NCBI GenBank assembly: GCA_036346205.1
Contig: JARFJB010001495.1
Coordinates: forward strand, 3,449,001 to 3,513,000
Length of the DNA stretch: 64,000 nt
Origin: Vesta saturnalis
Taxonomy: Eukaryota > Arthropoda > Insecta > Coleoptera > Lampyridae
Direction: 5' to 3'
A program made the position numbers and the translations under genes. Shown here piece after piece: positions 1-64,000 of the stretch. Below the pieces are notes generated by a model. It was not told where the DNA came from and did not search any database. It was given only the letters and a program-made list of their open reading frames with translations. Every line of letters starts with the position of its first letter. Position 1 is the first letter of the stretch.

Positions 1-246
1 CCTAAATGTAACCGTTATTGAGATACAATACTATGTTGGAAAATGTTAAATAAATACAAATTTAGATATAATAATGTGATATTTATACTTCAAAAAGATA
101 TCAATGCGGAATGTTATTTACTGTTTACTGTGGTGTATAATTTCAATTCATCAGTTTGCTATAGATTTGTTAATTTAAATGGGACACCCGTATATTATTG
201 CAATTTTGAATTATACTTAAAAATAAATCAAATTTGTTATGAGTTC

Positions 247-249
<3 letters not shown>

Positions 250-315
<66 letters not shown>
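250..315. repeat. (TA)n microsatellite
   Basis: About 66 bases of alternating TA end a few bases before the left end of the 320-1122 MITE. TA is the mariner target dinucleotide, and several TA tracts in this window abut mariner-type ends. Confidence 0.98.
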
Positions 316-318
<3 letters not shown>

Positions 319-319
319 A

Positions 320-1119
320 TACAGGGTGGCCAGAAACTCTACGGACAAACTTTGCGTAGTGATTCTAGACCCAAAAATAAGAAAAAAGTTCATATAAACC
401 CAGGTCCGGAAACGCTTCGTTTAGGACCTACAGGGTGTGAAAAAATTTTGTTTTCCTCGGTTTTATGTTAATTTGAAATTTGGGACGCTGTATCAACAAG
501 AGTAACAACAAATGTCATAAATAAATTTGTGTATCTAAGCAACAACTTGTCATTTTGTTTTAGTCAAAGCCTGCTAAAATGGCAAGAGATTCAATAGCTG
601 GTTAAATAAATTAAACTGTTCATCAACCAATATCTCGAAAACGGTTGATCTGAGAGGCATCGACCAAGTATACCTTTTGTGCTTAGAACTGAAAAGGGAA
701 CAAACTAATTCAAACGGAACGTCAATATACCGGGTGGTAAAAAGGTTTAGGCCAATTAACTTTTAGCATATCACTGTAGATGCCTGCGATACCTTCAGAA
801 ATAAGCTAGGAATATGTTCAGGGATTCGTCGCTCATTATCAAAACGAGTGAGATTATGTATCGAAACAAATGGTCATCATGTGGAACGCCTTTTGTAACA
901 TTAATTTTTTTAGTTTTATTATTTATTTCTTCATTTTCGTTCTTAAATTCAAAGTTAAAATAAAAATGCAAACATACGTTACTTTGATTTTTAATTCCAA
1001 TTAGCTAAGGATTATAGAGCCCTGTAGGTCCTAAACGAAGCATTTCCGGATCTGGGTTTATATAAACCTTTTTTCTAGAATCACTACACAAGGTTTGTCC
1101 ATAGAGTTTCTGGACACCC

Positions 1120-1122
<3 letters not shown>
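320..1122. mobile_element. Mariner-type MITE with long terminal inverted repeats
   Basis: The left end begins TACAGGGTGGCCAGAAACTC. The right end at 1122, read in reverse complement, begins TACGGGTGTCCAGAAACTC. The inverted repeats run about 110 bp (320-437 and 1013-1122) and share a stretch near CGTTTAGGACCTACAGGG. The interior has no coding potential. Size, ends and the TA-rich flank fit a non-autonomous mariner/IS630-type element. The (TA)n tracts on both sides hide the exact target duplication. Confidence 0.85.

Positions 1123-1165
<43 letters not shown>
1121..1165. repeat. (TA)n microsatellite between two transposon ends
   Basis: A TA tract joins the right end of the 320-1122 MITE to another TACAGGGTG terminus that starts at about 1164. 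Confidence 0.97.
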
Positions 1166-1167
<2 letters not shown>

Positions 1168-1900
1168 GGTGTTTCATTAAGGCTGGCCACCGGCCATATT
1201 TCAGAAACTAGTGGACATAAAAAGTGGAGAAAAAAAATTCATTATAAAAGTCGCCACGAGAAAATCCTGGAAATTATTTTTAAGTTCCGTAATTCATCGC
1301 AAGGGGGCGCAATTGAAAATTAAAAAATAAAATTATAAATTTCTCCAAAAATTCCCACATTAAGGCATACCTTTGGTAACATCGTTAGAAAGCTTAGACA
1401 ATTCTGCATCATTTTGGTCTAAGGCTCATTGGCGTACCGACATTAATAAGAGTGGGGGAAGCTATTGAATGTGTAATCATTTAAATCGCTGTTATTTTTA
1501 AACGACTTATTCGATTGTAGTAAACCTAGGCTTGTTTAGAAGAAAAAGGTAAGTACTTTTAACTGTCGCATCCATTGGTACGCGATAGCTCATAATAAAA
1601 TTGTTAGAGGGCGCAATTTGTAATAATACCAGTATTTTGATTTTATTCGAAAAATTAAATCATACGGTATAATTATGACATCATAAGCGGAAAGTAGCTT
1701 AAATTTGTAACAAAAACGTAAATAACGCAATTTGATATCTTTATTTGTTCCAGAGTTATGGCGAAAAGAAGACTTTTTAACCGTTTAATTTAATAATTGA
1801 TTGTTGCTATGGTTTCTTAAGGTGTATAGGTTGGATTAGTAATGAGGAATCTGCATTTATCATAGTCTGTGCCTCCCTTCAAACTCTATCTAGGCTTAGG
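1164..1900. mobile_element. One-ended mariner-type fragment
   Basis: The sequence opens with TACAGGGTGTTTCATTAAGG, a typical mariner-type terminus of this genome. I found no matching inverted end within the next 1.2 kb, so the right limit is arbitrary. There is no coding potential. From about 1900 to 2390 I see nothing recognisable. Confidence 0.4.
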
Positions 1901-2394
1901 ACTAGTCCAAACTAAGCAAATTGCAAAATTTGGAGCGTGTTTAGAGGCCAACGGGCCATAACAACGATATCAAAGTAATGATTGATTTTTGTTTAAGAAA
2001 CTTTTCAATAGAATGGTACAAAATCATGAACAACTGTTAAAAAACTAGTGAAAATCTATAAATGTTCAAATTGACGGCCGTTTTGTAAAAAACAACAATG
2101 ATAATTTCCTGGTTATACACGTACTAGAAGTTGTACTCGGTAGAAGTGGTGAAAACTGGGACAGTAAGCGAGGCATATACAAAATCGTTAAAACCACCTT
2201 AAAAGCAGGACGGGCTAGCTTAAATAGAGATCACTTTAATATAGATACAAGGTAAATTGAAGATATATTTACTAACTAATTTTAATTTTATTAATATCTA
2301 ACTCAGTAGTAGTTTGTCCAGTCCAGTTTTGTTCAATTGGTTCCACGATGTTAAAAAAATCAATTAAACCCAAAATGGGTGTAGATAAGCTAAT

Positions 2395-3140
2395 TCAATG
2401 AGAATAAGAGTAAACGGTTCCAATAGATAAATGATCTTTTAATCAGTAAATAGGTGACATTGATTTATTACATATTCCGACAAACTAAATTGTCACCATC
2501 GGGTAAAAGTATTGAATATGCCATGCAGTTAATGTTAAAAGCAAAAATGGTTCAGAAATAGAAATTCTTAAAATTATAAGAAAAAGTAAATAAGAACATG
2601 ATAATCTAACGATTACAAATAATAATAGCCGAAAGCCAAGTGTAAAATTATGAAGTCTTCTAATCGACGGGGAAACGATTGTAGAACGAGAAAAACTACA
2701 TGAATTACAAATTTACATTAGTAATTAGTAAAGAATTAATGGTCAGAATTTAAACTTTAAAACGATCACACTTACACTCAATCATTATTTCTTTACTAAT
2801 TACAAATATAAATTCATGATTTATCTAGTTCTTCTCGTTCCATAATCTTTTCCCCATGAATCAATAGATTTCATAATTGCACACTTCCTTTTGGGATATT
2901 TGTGTTTGTGACTGTTGAATATTCATGTTATTATTTACGTTTTTATTATAATTTTATGAATTTCCATTACTGAAGTTTTAGGAATTAACATTAACTACGT
3001 AGCATATTCAATACCTTACATAATGATGACAATCTTATTTGTCGAAACATGTCGTAAAACCAGTGTTAATTATTCACTAATTAAAAGATCGCTTATCCAT
3101 AGCGAATCGTTTAGAGTTTTATTCCTATTATATTGTAAAT
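2395..3140. repeat. Long imperfect fold-back repeat
   Basis: Two arms of about 350 bp face each other across a short spacer near 2750. Matched pairs include GTCTTCTAATCGACGGGG (left) with CCCCATGAATCAATAGATT (right), AAAGTATTGAATATGC with GCATATTCAATACCTT, and GATCTTTTAATCAGTAAATA with TATTCACTAATTAAAAGATC. Arms diverge by roughly 20-25 per cent and there is no ORF. It is probably an old fold-back or MITE-like element; no target duplication is seen. Confidence 0.75.
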
Positions 3141-4000
3141 GAACGATAAGAAAGCCGATTCTTATTTTACCTGGCGTTGATATACATTTGAATCAGCCTT
3201 ACAACAAAAAATCAAAGTAACATTTTACGATACGTACCATGAACAAATTTATTAAGTTAGGTTTTATTGAAAAATAAAGCAATTCTTGCTAAGTAACATG
3301 TATCTGTGAGGTAAAATTTATGATTAACAGTGTATTTTTAGTACATTTGTGCTATTATATTACACAATTTTTACTTGTACCACGTCCTCGAAAGCTTTTT
3401 TCATTTTCATTTTTATTTTTCAATTTTATTTTTTTTTTACTTATTTTTACTTTCAATATACCACAGTGGTAAATTGACAGTTTGTGACAGCGGCAGTAAA
3501 ACTCTATTTAGAACTATGACAATAATTTGCCTCGCAATCTAGAAGTAAATATCTGGAACAACACACGGCCTTCCAAGCTGCAAAGTGGAAATTAAAAGAA
3601 GCATTTTTAATCCAATTTAATTAATTTTTATACCTAGTTTGCCTTACATCAAGGAGTATATATATTCCTTGCTTATATTAAGAAACAATAAATTAAAATA
3701 AAATAATATCTACACGTTTTCTGATAAAATTAATCGTTAAACGTCGGTAGTCCGATGTTTCCAGGGAAAAAACCTTGTTATGTGCTCTAAGTGAGAGAAT
3801 AATGAAAAAAAATTTAACTAACTCTTAAATTTTACCTTATGGTTTTTTTGCCGTATAAAAAAGTTGCATAGTACATAATTAATTTATATGATTAACGTCT
3901 ATTTTTATGTATTTGAAATATACAGCTGTTTCAGAAAAATTTTATAAAAATCAAAAACAGCTCCTAATAAACCCCTCTCCCCGTCGCTAAATGTCCCCCA
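3141..4000. other. AT-rich sequence, nothing recognised
   Basis: Poly-T and poly-A runs and stop codons in all frames. No repeat arms, RNA gene or coding signal seen. Confidence 0.6.
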
Positions 4001-4007
4001 ACACACT

Positions 4008-4112
4008 CACACACAAAATACACATACACACACACACGTACGCACAAACGCACCCACACACACACACACACACCCACCCACCCACACACACACACACACA
4101 CACGCACGCACG

Positions 4113-4165
<53 letters not shown>
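4008..4165. repeat. (CA)n microsatellite
   Basis: About 150 bases of CA repeat, interrupted by CCCA and CGCA variants. Cysteine/valine-rich and histidine/threonine-rich open frames across it are artefacts. The following sequence to 4510 has no recognisable feature. Confidence 0.98.
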
Positions 4166-4168
<3 letters not shown>

Positions 4169-4514
4169 CTGCGGTTCGCCGTCTCGCATATCACTTTTCG
4201 CCGAAGCTCCATTACACTCTCACTTGTTACATGTCGTATTGGGACACCCCCAAACACATAATAATTTATAAAAAACGTTATACGGATGATTACATGTTAC
4301 ATTCTAAAGAATCAGGACAAACGTTATATTTTCTGTGGAATGTAGTTGTTATTTATTTAAAGATGTGTATTTTATGTTAAACTGTAAGGTTCAGTATTAT
4401 TGGTTTATTAAAGAAGTTTGTGGATAATTAATTGCCGCAATACACATACAAAAGATAAAACTTGTTACTTTGATGGAATGTATACATTAAAAAATTTATC
4501 GACTGTAATATTCA

Positions 4515-4790
4515 ATTATTTAGATTTGTTTATCTAATCTACTTCTGTTAGGTTACAGTAATTTTGTTTATCCAATCTACTTCTGTTAGGTTACAGTAGT
4601 TTTGTTTATCTAATCCTAATCTACTTCTGTTAGGTTACAGTAGTTTTCTTTATCTAATCTAAACTAGATTATGATGCAATTTTTTTTTAGGTTACAGTAA
4701 TTTTGTTTATCCAATCTACTTCTGTTAGGTTACAGTAGTTTTGTTTACCTAAACTAGATTATGACGCAATTTTTTTTAAGTTACAGTAGC
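4515..4790. repeat. Short tandem repeat (TTTGTTTATCTAATCTACTT type)
   Basis: About five to six imperfect copies of a 40-60 bp unit built from TTTGTTTATCTAATC, TACTTCTGTTAGGTTACAGT and AATTTTG. Copies differ in internal deletions, for example AAACTAGATTATGATGCAA variants. No coding content. Confidence 0.85.
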
Positions 4791-4849
4791 TAACTAGCCA
4801 AGCGTCTTTTAATGCCGCAATTCTAACAGGTGCATACATTTAATTGCAG

Positions 4850-5190
4850 ATCTCAGTTGTAGAACGCAAAAAAATATAATTCTTGTTTCAGCAGGTTCGT
4901 GAAAGTCAAGTGACGCTTTTTTAAAGAATACGATTTTTCGATACGGTGCCGCGTTTCCGAGTTACGACGAGTTAAACGTAAAAAACGGTCGAAAGCAATG
5001 AAATTTTACAACGATTCGAAACGAGATATCGACGATTTAAGTTATTTTCGTGCGCAAGGGCCTATGCATTTTGCGTTTTTTCAAAGCTCGTACCACATTC
5101 AATTCCACAAAGTTACGAAAACGACACTAAAAAATTCTTCGCAATTTATTTTGCGTCGCCCATTTTAGACGGCTTTTGGATTAACCTGGC
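4850..5190. other. CpG-containing non-coding block
   Basis: This block holds many CpG dinucleotides (ACGACGAGTTAAACG, CGATACGGTGCCGCG, AACGAGATATCGACG) against a CpG-poor background. It has no ORF. It ends near ATTAACCTGGCAC, which resembles the TTAA-flanked terminus at 31906. It may be a fragment of a repeat family or an unmethylated element; function unknown. Confidence 0.4.
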
Positions 5191-6474
5191 ACAACCTAAG
5201 CTCTACTATATTTTTTATCAAGTTTTTTATAGTTTTATTCGTTTCTCTTTTGTATCTGTAATTACCACTTTCGTTCAACATTTTTCAAAACTTGTAATAT
5301 TAACTTTAAGTATAGCTTAATAATGTTCTTAATGTAACATTTTCTGAAGTTTTATATAAAAATTAACGTTGTTAAGTTTTATACCTACCTCTGTTTTTAA
5401 AACTTAAGTTATAAGAAGTATTTGTAATAAGTGGATACATTAACTGCTTATGGTTTCTAAATAAAAAACAAACATACCAGTTGATGATATGTCGTCTATG
5501 ATTTTGCTATTTTATTTGAGCAATTAAGCGTTCCAACAATTTACAAGCTCATCAAAGTTCGCCATTGGCATCTAAAGTAATTAAAAGACTGTTTCTCATC
5601 TTTTCCTATGATTACTATTCAAATTGTACCGTAACAATTTTACCCTGCAGAGCACACGCGGTGTAGAATTTTTGATAACGTCCGACGTAAGTAAGCTCGT
5701 ATGAAAAAGACAGAAGGCACAGAAGCTTAAGTAAATGATACACGGAACAAAAGTGTCTTTAAGTGGCACGTCTACTTGGCTTACAGTCTTTCGCTCCTTA
5801 TATTAATACATAATATTGCATTGTGTATTTTTTTAATTTTGATCTGAGGACCTTTTTAAGCGTTACGTTCTTTGACTTACAGACCAGGATGACGAAGATT
5901 CTACGGTTAGGTATGTCCGATTTAAAACCATCTTAATATTTGTACATTTTGGTACAAAACACCACTTCGTCGATGACATTTGATTCTTCTACTAAGAATT
6001 GAGTTGTTTATTTTTGTTATTGCCTTTAACTTTACTGAAACACATAATTAAACTGTAGATAGTAAACCTATAAACGTAGAATTTAAAACGCAATGAAGTA
6101 TGAACTCAAGTACATTAGTAGTACATAATTAACAGTCGGAGACGTATGTTGTAAAATTGTAAGATTATATAGTGAGTTCACACAACGTAGTCCCGCGGCC
6201 ACTTGCACGCCCTGTTTGTTAACTTTTTTTGATTAATATAAATAAAAAATATCAATCTTTTTAATGTAATCAATTCTATATATATTTGGTCATTTCCAAA
6301 AAACCCCGAGTATGCCCATTATCTCAAATGATCTACACGATAAGCCACTTGCATCATTAACAACAATCCATAAATAATGAAAGCCGGTCCTGTACTCCCC
6401 ACCCAATGCGCACTCGTCAAAATACAATTTTGATACCTATGATTTAGTAGTCATCTAAATGCGCCGATTTTAAC
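5190..6474 (+). other. Upstream region of the SorLA-like gene
   Basis: This AT-rich stretch precedes the SorLA start codon. I found no convincing TATA box, initiator or CpG island and no repeat arms. It should hold the core promoter and 5' UTR, but the sequence alone does not place them. Confidence 0.4.
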
Positions 6475-61229
<54,755 letters not shown>

Positions 61230-64000
61230 GTTTGTATTAATAATAAATGCTACTGTTCATTATTCAATTTCGTATAATTTCATTCATGAATTAATAGTGT
61301 ATTATACAACGAGCATATAAGAACCTGCGGCTCATTCCATATACATTGTTCTCGTGATTAATAGCTATGCCAGTTGTATACTATGCTTTGTCCATGACTA
61401 CAAATATTTTTAATTTAATTCAACAACTTATTCCAGTTAAAATTAACACAGACATGTTAATCTGTCAAATATGATGAAAATATAAATGTGTGTTTTGAGT
61501 TGATAAAATATGAATTAATCTAGTTACCGTTAAAAACACACCAGTTTAAGAGGAATTAACATTTATATTAACCATAAATTATAAGGAAATTTTATTTATT
61601 AACGTTTATATTAATAGTAAATTTAGAACAATTTTTTATATTTAATGCTGGCACTTCATTTAATTTAATATCCGGTAATTCACCAATATTTGCTTCAGTA
61701 ATAACATTACTGTTGCTAATATTTGTAATTGTATATTTATAAATATTTACACCATTGTTTATGCATATTGTACTTTTGAGCATTGAATATTGCTGCCACA
61801 ATGTAGAATATTCGTATTTTACATTTAGCTCCGCAAAGTAAGCAAGGATTGCAGATCCAGATGTAGATTCCACTTTTTTGTCTACTTTCCATTTACAAAA
61901 GTCTCGTATGCGCTCAAGTAAAGTTTTTTAAACTTATTTGTGCATCGCCAGGTTGCTTTGATTTTGTTCAAACGTTAGTATTCCGTGAATGTCTAAGAAA
62001 GAGAAAGAGATCAATTTTCTTGATTGGAGTTTCGTGTGGCGTTCGAATAAACATGTGTACATAGAATAAGTGTTTTGAAGGCTAGTGACAATATTATTTC
62101 GAATTGATATTTCTATTATAACTGGAAATGCTGTCAAATTTACCGTTGCGCATTTGCGACACAAGGCCCACAGAGGCGGTTACAAGTTGAAAAATACTTC
62201 AGATCAGTAGGTTATTCTGTTCATTACTACTTCGATCATGGTTTGAATCTTTGTTTGAGCGTGGACATTTTTGTAGACGTATAGTGGATTAAATATCGGA
62301 ATAAGTTTTGACCAAGTACAAAATAAAGGCATTAAATAAATCAAATAATTTAATATCATATGCAGTAACAAATAAAAGTCTCACTGGATTGGTAATGTTT
62401 CACTTCAACAGTCTATGGTATTGTATGTAATATAAAATGACAAACTCTAGTGATACTAGTGTGCTACGAAAGTCACTTTGGACTGGTACAAAAATTTGAC
62501 TGTTAAACCAATTTCGAACCACTTCAAATCTCAAAAAGAACTTGTTTCACAAGTGAAATATTGTATTGTTATGAGCGAAGGCGTGTGTGTAATTAATTAT
62601 TTTTCTATTTAAAATATCAAGGAATCATCTAGATGACAAGATTTTTTTCTGACGTTTTGTCTCCACGAAATTATTGTAAGCTCCTAATGGGCTATGTTTA
62701 TTTTTATTATGATTTACCGCGGCTGTAGCTCAAAATTGAAGATAGGACTGATCGATTACTACTTGGGGTTTCACTCTGGCCAATAAACAGAAAAAGGTTT
62801 TATACATATATTGTTGTATACTTCTATAATACTAAATATGTACACTTATACTGTGGTAATAACAACAGACAAAAAATATATACTCTAACTAAAACAAAAA
62901 ACAAATTCGTTTTACTATAATTGCAAACAAGATATATTAATAAATTAAACGCGCACTTCTTGTCTCTGGGACTCCGGGCGATTTTCCATCTACTCGGGCA
63001 CTCAAAACTACTCTCCATACGGTGGCCGAGAAAAGAATATTAACGGTGCAGGTAAAAATAATTAATTGAAATGAGGATAAACCAACTCAAAATACGTTAA
63101 AGTAAAAACCGTTACCAAATTATCTGCCATAATGCTTTCTGATATATGTAAATAAATTTTTTACCAAACATTTTAATAAGCAACTTCAAAGCCCACAATA
63201 TCTGAATTTGAATCATATCGGTTTTTAAACACGATAATCCCTCATTTTGGATCCGCCATTTTGAATTTTTTAATTTTGACAAATGATTTATACTTAGCGA
63301 TCCTAAAAATCCCAATACCTGACTTTCAAAATAATTAATTAATTTTTTTTAAATTTTAAAATTATATAAAAGACTATTAGTTTGTTTTTTTAATTTTGTA
63401 ACTTTTTAAAATTTGAAGCAATGAATTTTTTTAAGCTTATAAGCCCCTGAAAATGACCCGCCACTGATTGGATTTTTCTCATCAATGAACCTTGTCTAGA
63501 TTTTATGACAAAGAATTTTGGTACCATCAATAGCTTTAATGGTTCAAAAGATATCGCGCGCGCACACACACAGTCACGAAATCTTTTTTAAATGTTTTTT
63601 ATGTTTAGGCCATAAAACGTCGAGAAATAAAAAAAAAATGTTTTGAAAATTTAAACCGATTATATAGCTTTCTTATTATACGTACATATGTAAGAAAGCA
63701 TTAAGTAAAAATCAGGTAATTTGATATTTCTAAGGTGACTTTTTTAATTAACAGTGTGATGTTCTAATTAGTTTTAATTGAAATTAGAATGAGAGGGTGT
63801 TTTTCTTTCTTTCGTGTAAATTCTCTATTCATATTTAGGATAGACGACTGGTCTGATGATGGCAATAGGTGGCTACTGAATTTACAGGTTTATTTTAAAA
63901 GGGGAAATTTTGATGGTGGAGATCGTGGTATATTGGTGGGCGTTCTCGTATTGAATACTTTTATAAGGGAACGATTTATTCATTTACCATGGGGTATGCG
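61230..64000 (+). other. SorLA intron 9 to window edge
   Basis: No further LDLR class A exon is visible. The AG at 63837-63838 followed by DDWSDDG-like codons does not give a class A repeat. A short (CG)(CA) run lies at 63556-63571. Apart from the transposon-type fragment at 61592-61925, nothing is recognised. Confidence 0.5.
61592..61925 (-). pseudogene. Possible recombinase-type transposon protein, N-terminal fragment
   Basis: On - the sequence reads LERIRDFCKWKVDKKVESTS, AILAYFAELNVKYEYSTLWQ and QYSMLKSTICINNGVNIYKY. The LAYFxEL...YxxSTLWxxYSMLKST pattern resembles the helical N-terminal region of tyrosine-recombinase-like (Crypton-type) proteins repeated in arthropod genomes. The catalytic part is absent. 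The family assignment is tentative. Confidence 0.4.

Noticed and set aside
43..471. Open frame with a long Ile-Tyr repeat
   Set aside because: It is a translation of the (TA)n tract running into a MITE end; the same applies to frames over the TA tracts at 1121, 22791 and 55252.
3964..4380. Cys-Val and His-Thr repeat proteins on both strands
   Set aside because: Both are translations of the (CA)n microsatellite.
5182..5194. Second copy of the TTAACCTGGCAC element
   Set aside because: Only about 12 bases match and no inverted partner is nearby.
63838..63890. Possible SorLA exon 10 after TTTAG
   Set aside because: The phase-2 join would give RIDDWSDDGNRW, which lacks the cysteines and CDGxxDC pattern needed to finish the LDLR class A repeat.

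Overview
This is an AT-rich animal nuclear window, most likely from an insect. It is dominated by DNA transposons of the families common in arthropods (mariner/IS630-like, hAT, PIF/Harbinger and piggyBac), with decayed non-LTR retrotransposons and long (TA)n and (CA)n tracts. I cannot name the species; a beetle-like or bug-like repeat landscape is only an impression. All models come from reading the sequence by eye, so splice sites and element edges may be off by a few bases unless a target-site duplication fixes them.

Two host genes are clear. The first is a SorLA/SORL1-type sorting receptor on the + strand. Nine coding exons are visible (6475-6690, 47828-48076, 48130-48291, 48348-48599, 58520-58782, 58835-59180, 59238-59579, 59628-59809, 59868-61229). 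They give about 1124 codons: signal peptide, propeptide with a furin-type site, VPS10 domain, 10CC module, LDLR class B (YWTD) propeller, an EGF-like module and the first LDLR class A repeats. The gene runs off the right edge. The second is a monocarboxylate transporter (SLC16/MCT family) on the - strand with four coding exons (13943-13640, 13594-12606, 12552-12090, 7161-6902; 671 codons). It lies wholly inside SorLA intron 1 (about 41 kb), so the two are a nested antisense pair.

The rest is intronic or intergenic and mostly transposon. From left to right: mariner-type MITEs, a fold-back repeat and simple repeats (1-5200); a MITE, a second fold-back, a degenerate ~105-bp tandem array and a tRNA-promoter SINE in MCT intron 3; a PIF/Harbinger element with TAA duplications (14706-20519) whose two genes are interlocked on opposite strands and which carries two further insertions; a mariner MITE (21413-22792); a hAT element with an exact 8-bp duplication (22948-25552) that carries a heat-shock-type promoter in front of its transposase; decayed Tc1/mariner and unclassified transposon genes (26.5-29 kb); a mariner element (30969-35563) split by a TTAA-flanked element (31910-35254) whose terminal repeat has grown into a tandem array; a non-LTR fragment (36.5-37.5 kb); piggyBac and an unclassified transposon gene (39.6-42.4 kb); a mariner MITE interrupted by an inverted-dimer element (42553-43718); a second non-LTR remnant (44.6-47.4 kb); and, in SorLA intron 4, a TTAA-flanked piggyBac, a hAT end, two mariner remnants and small MITEs.

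The most interesting signals are the heat-shock-type promoter inside the hAT element, the interlocked Harbinger genes, and a recurring hammerhead-core-like motif (CTGANGA, one base, short hairpin, GAAACG). That motif sits in a tRNA-promoter SINE and in an inverted-dimer element flanked by 12-bp direct repeats.
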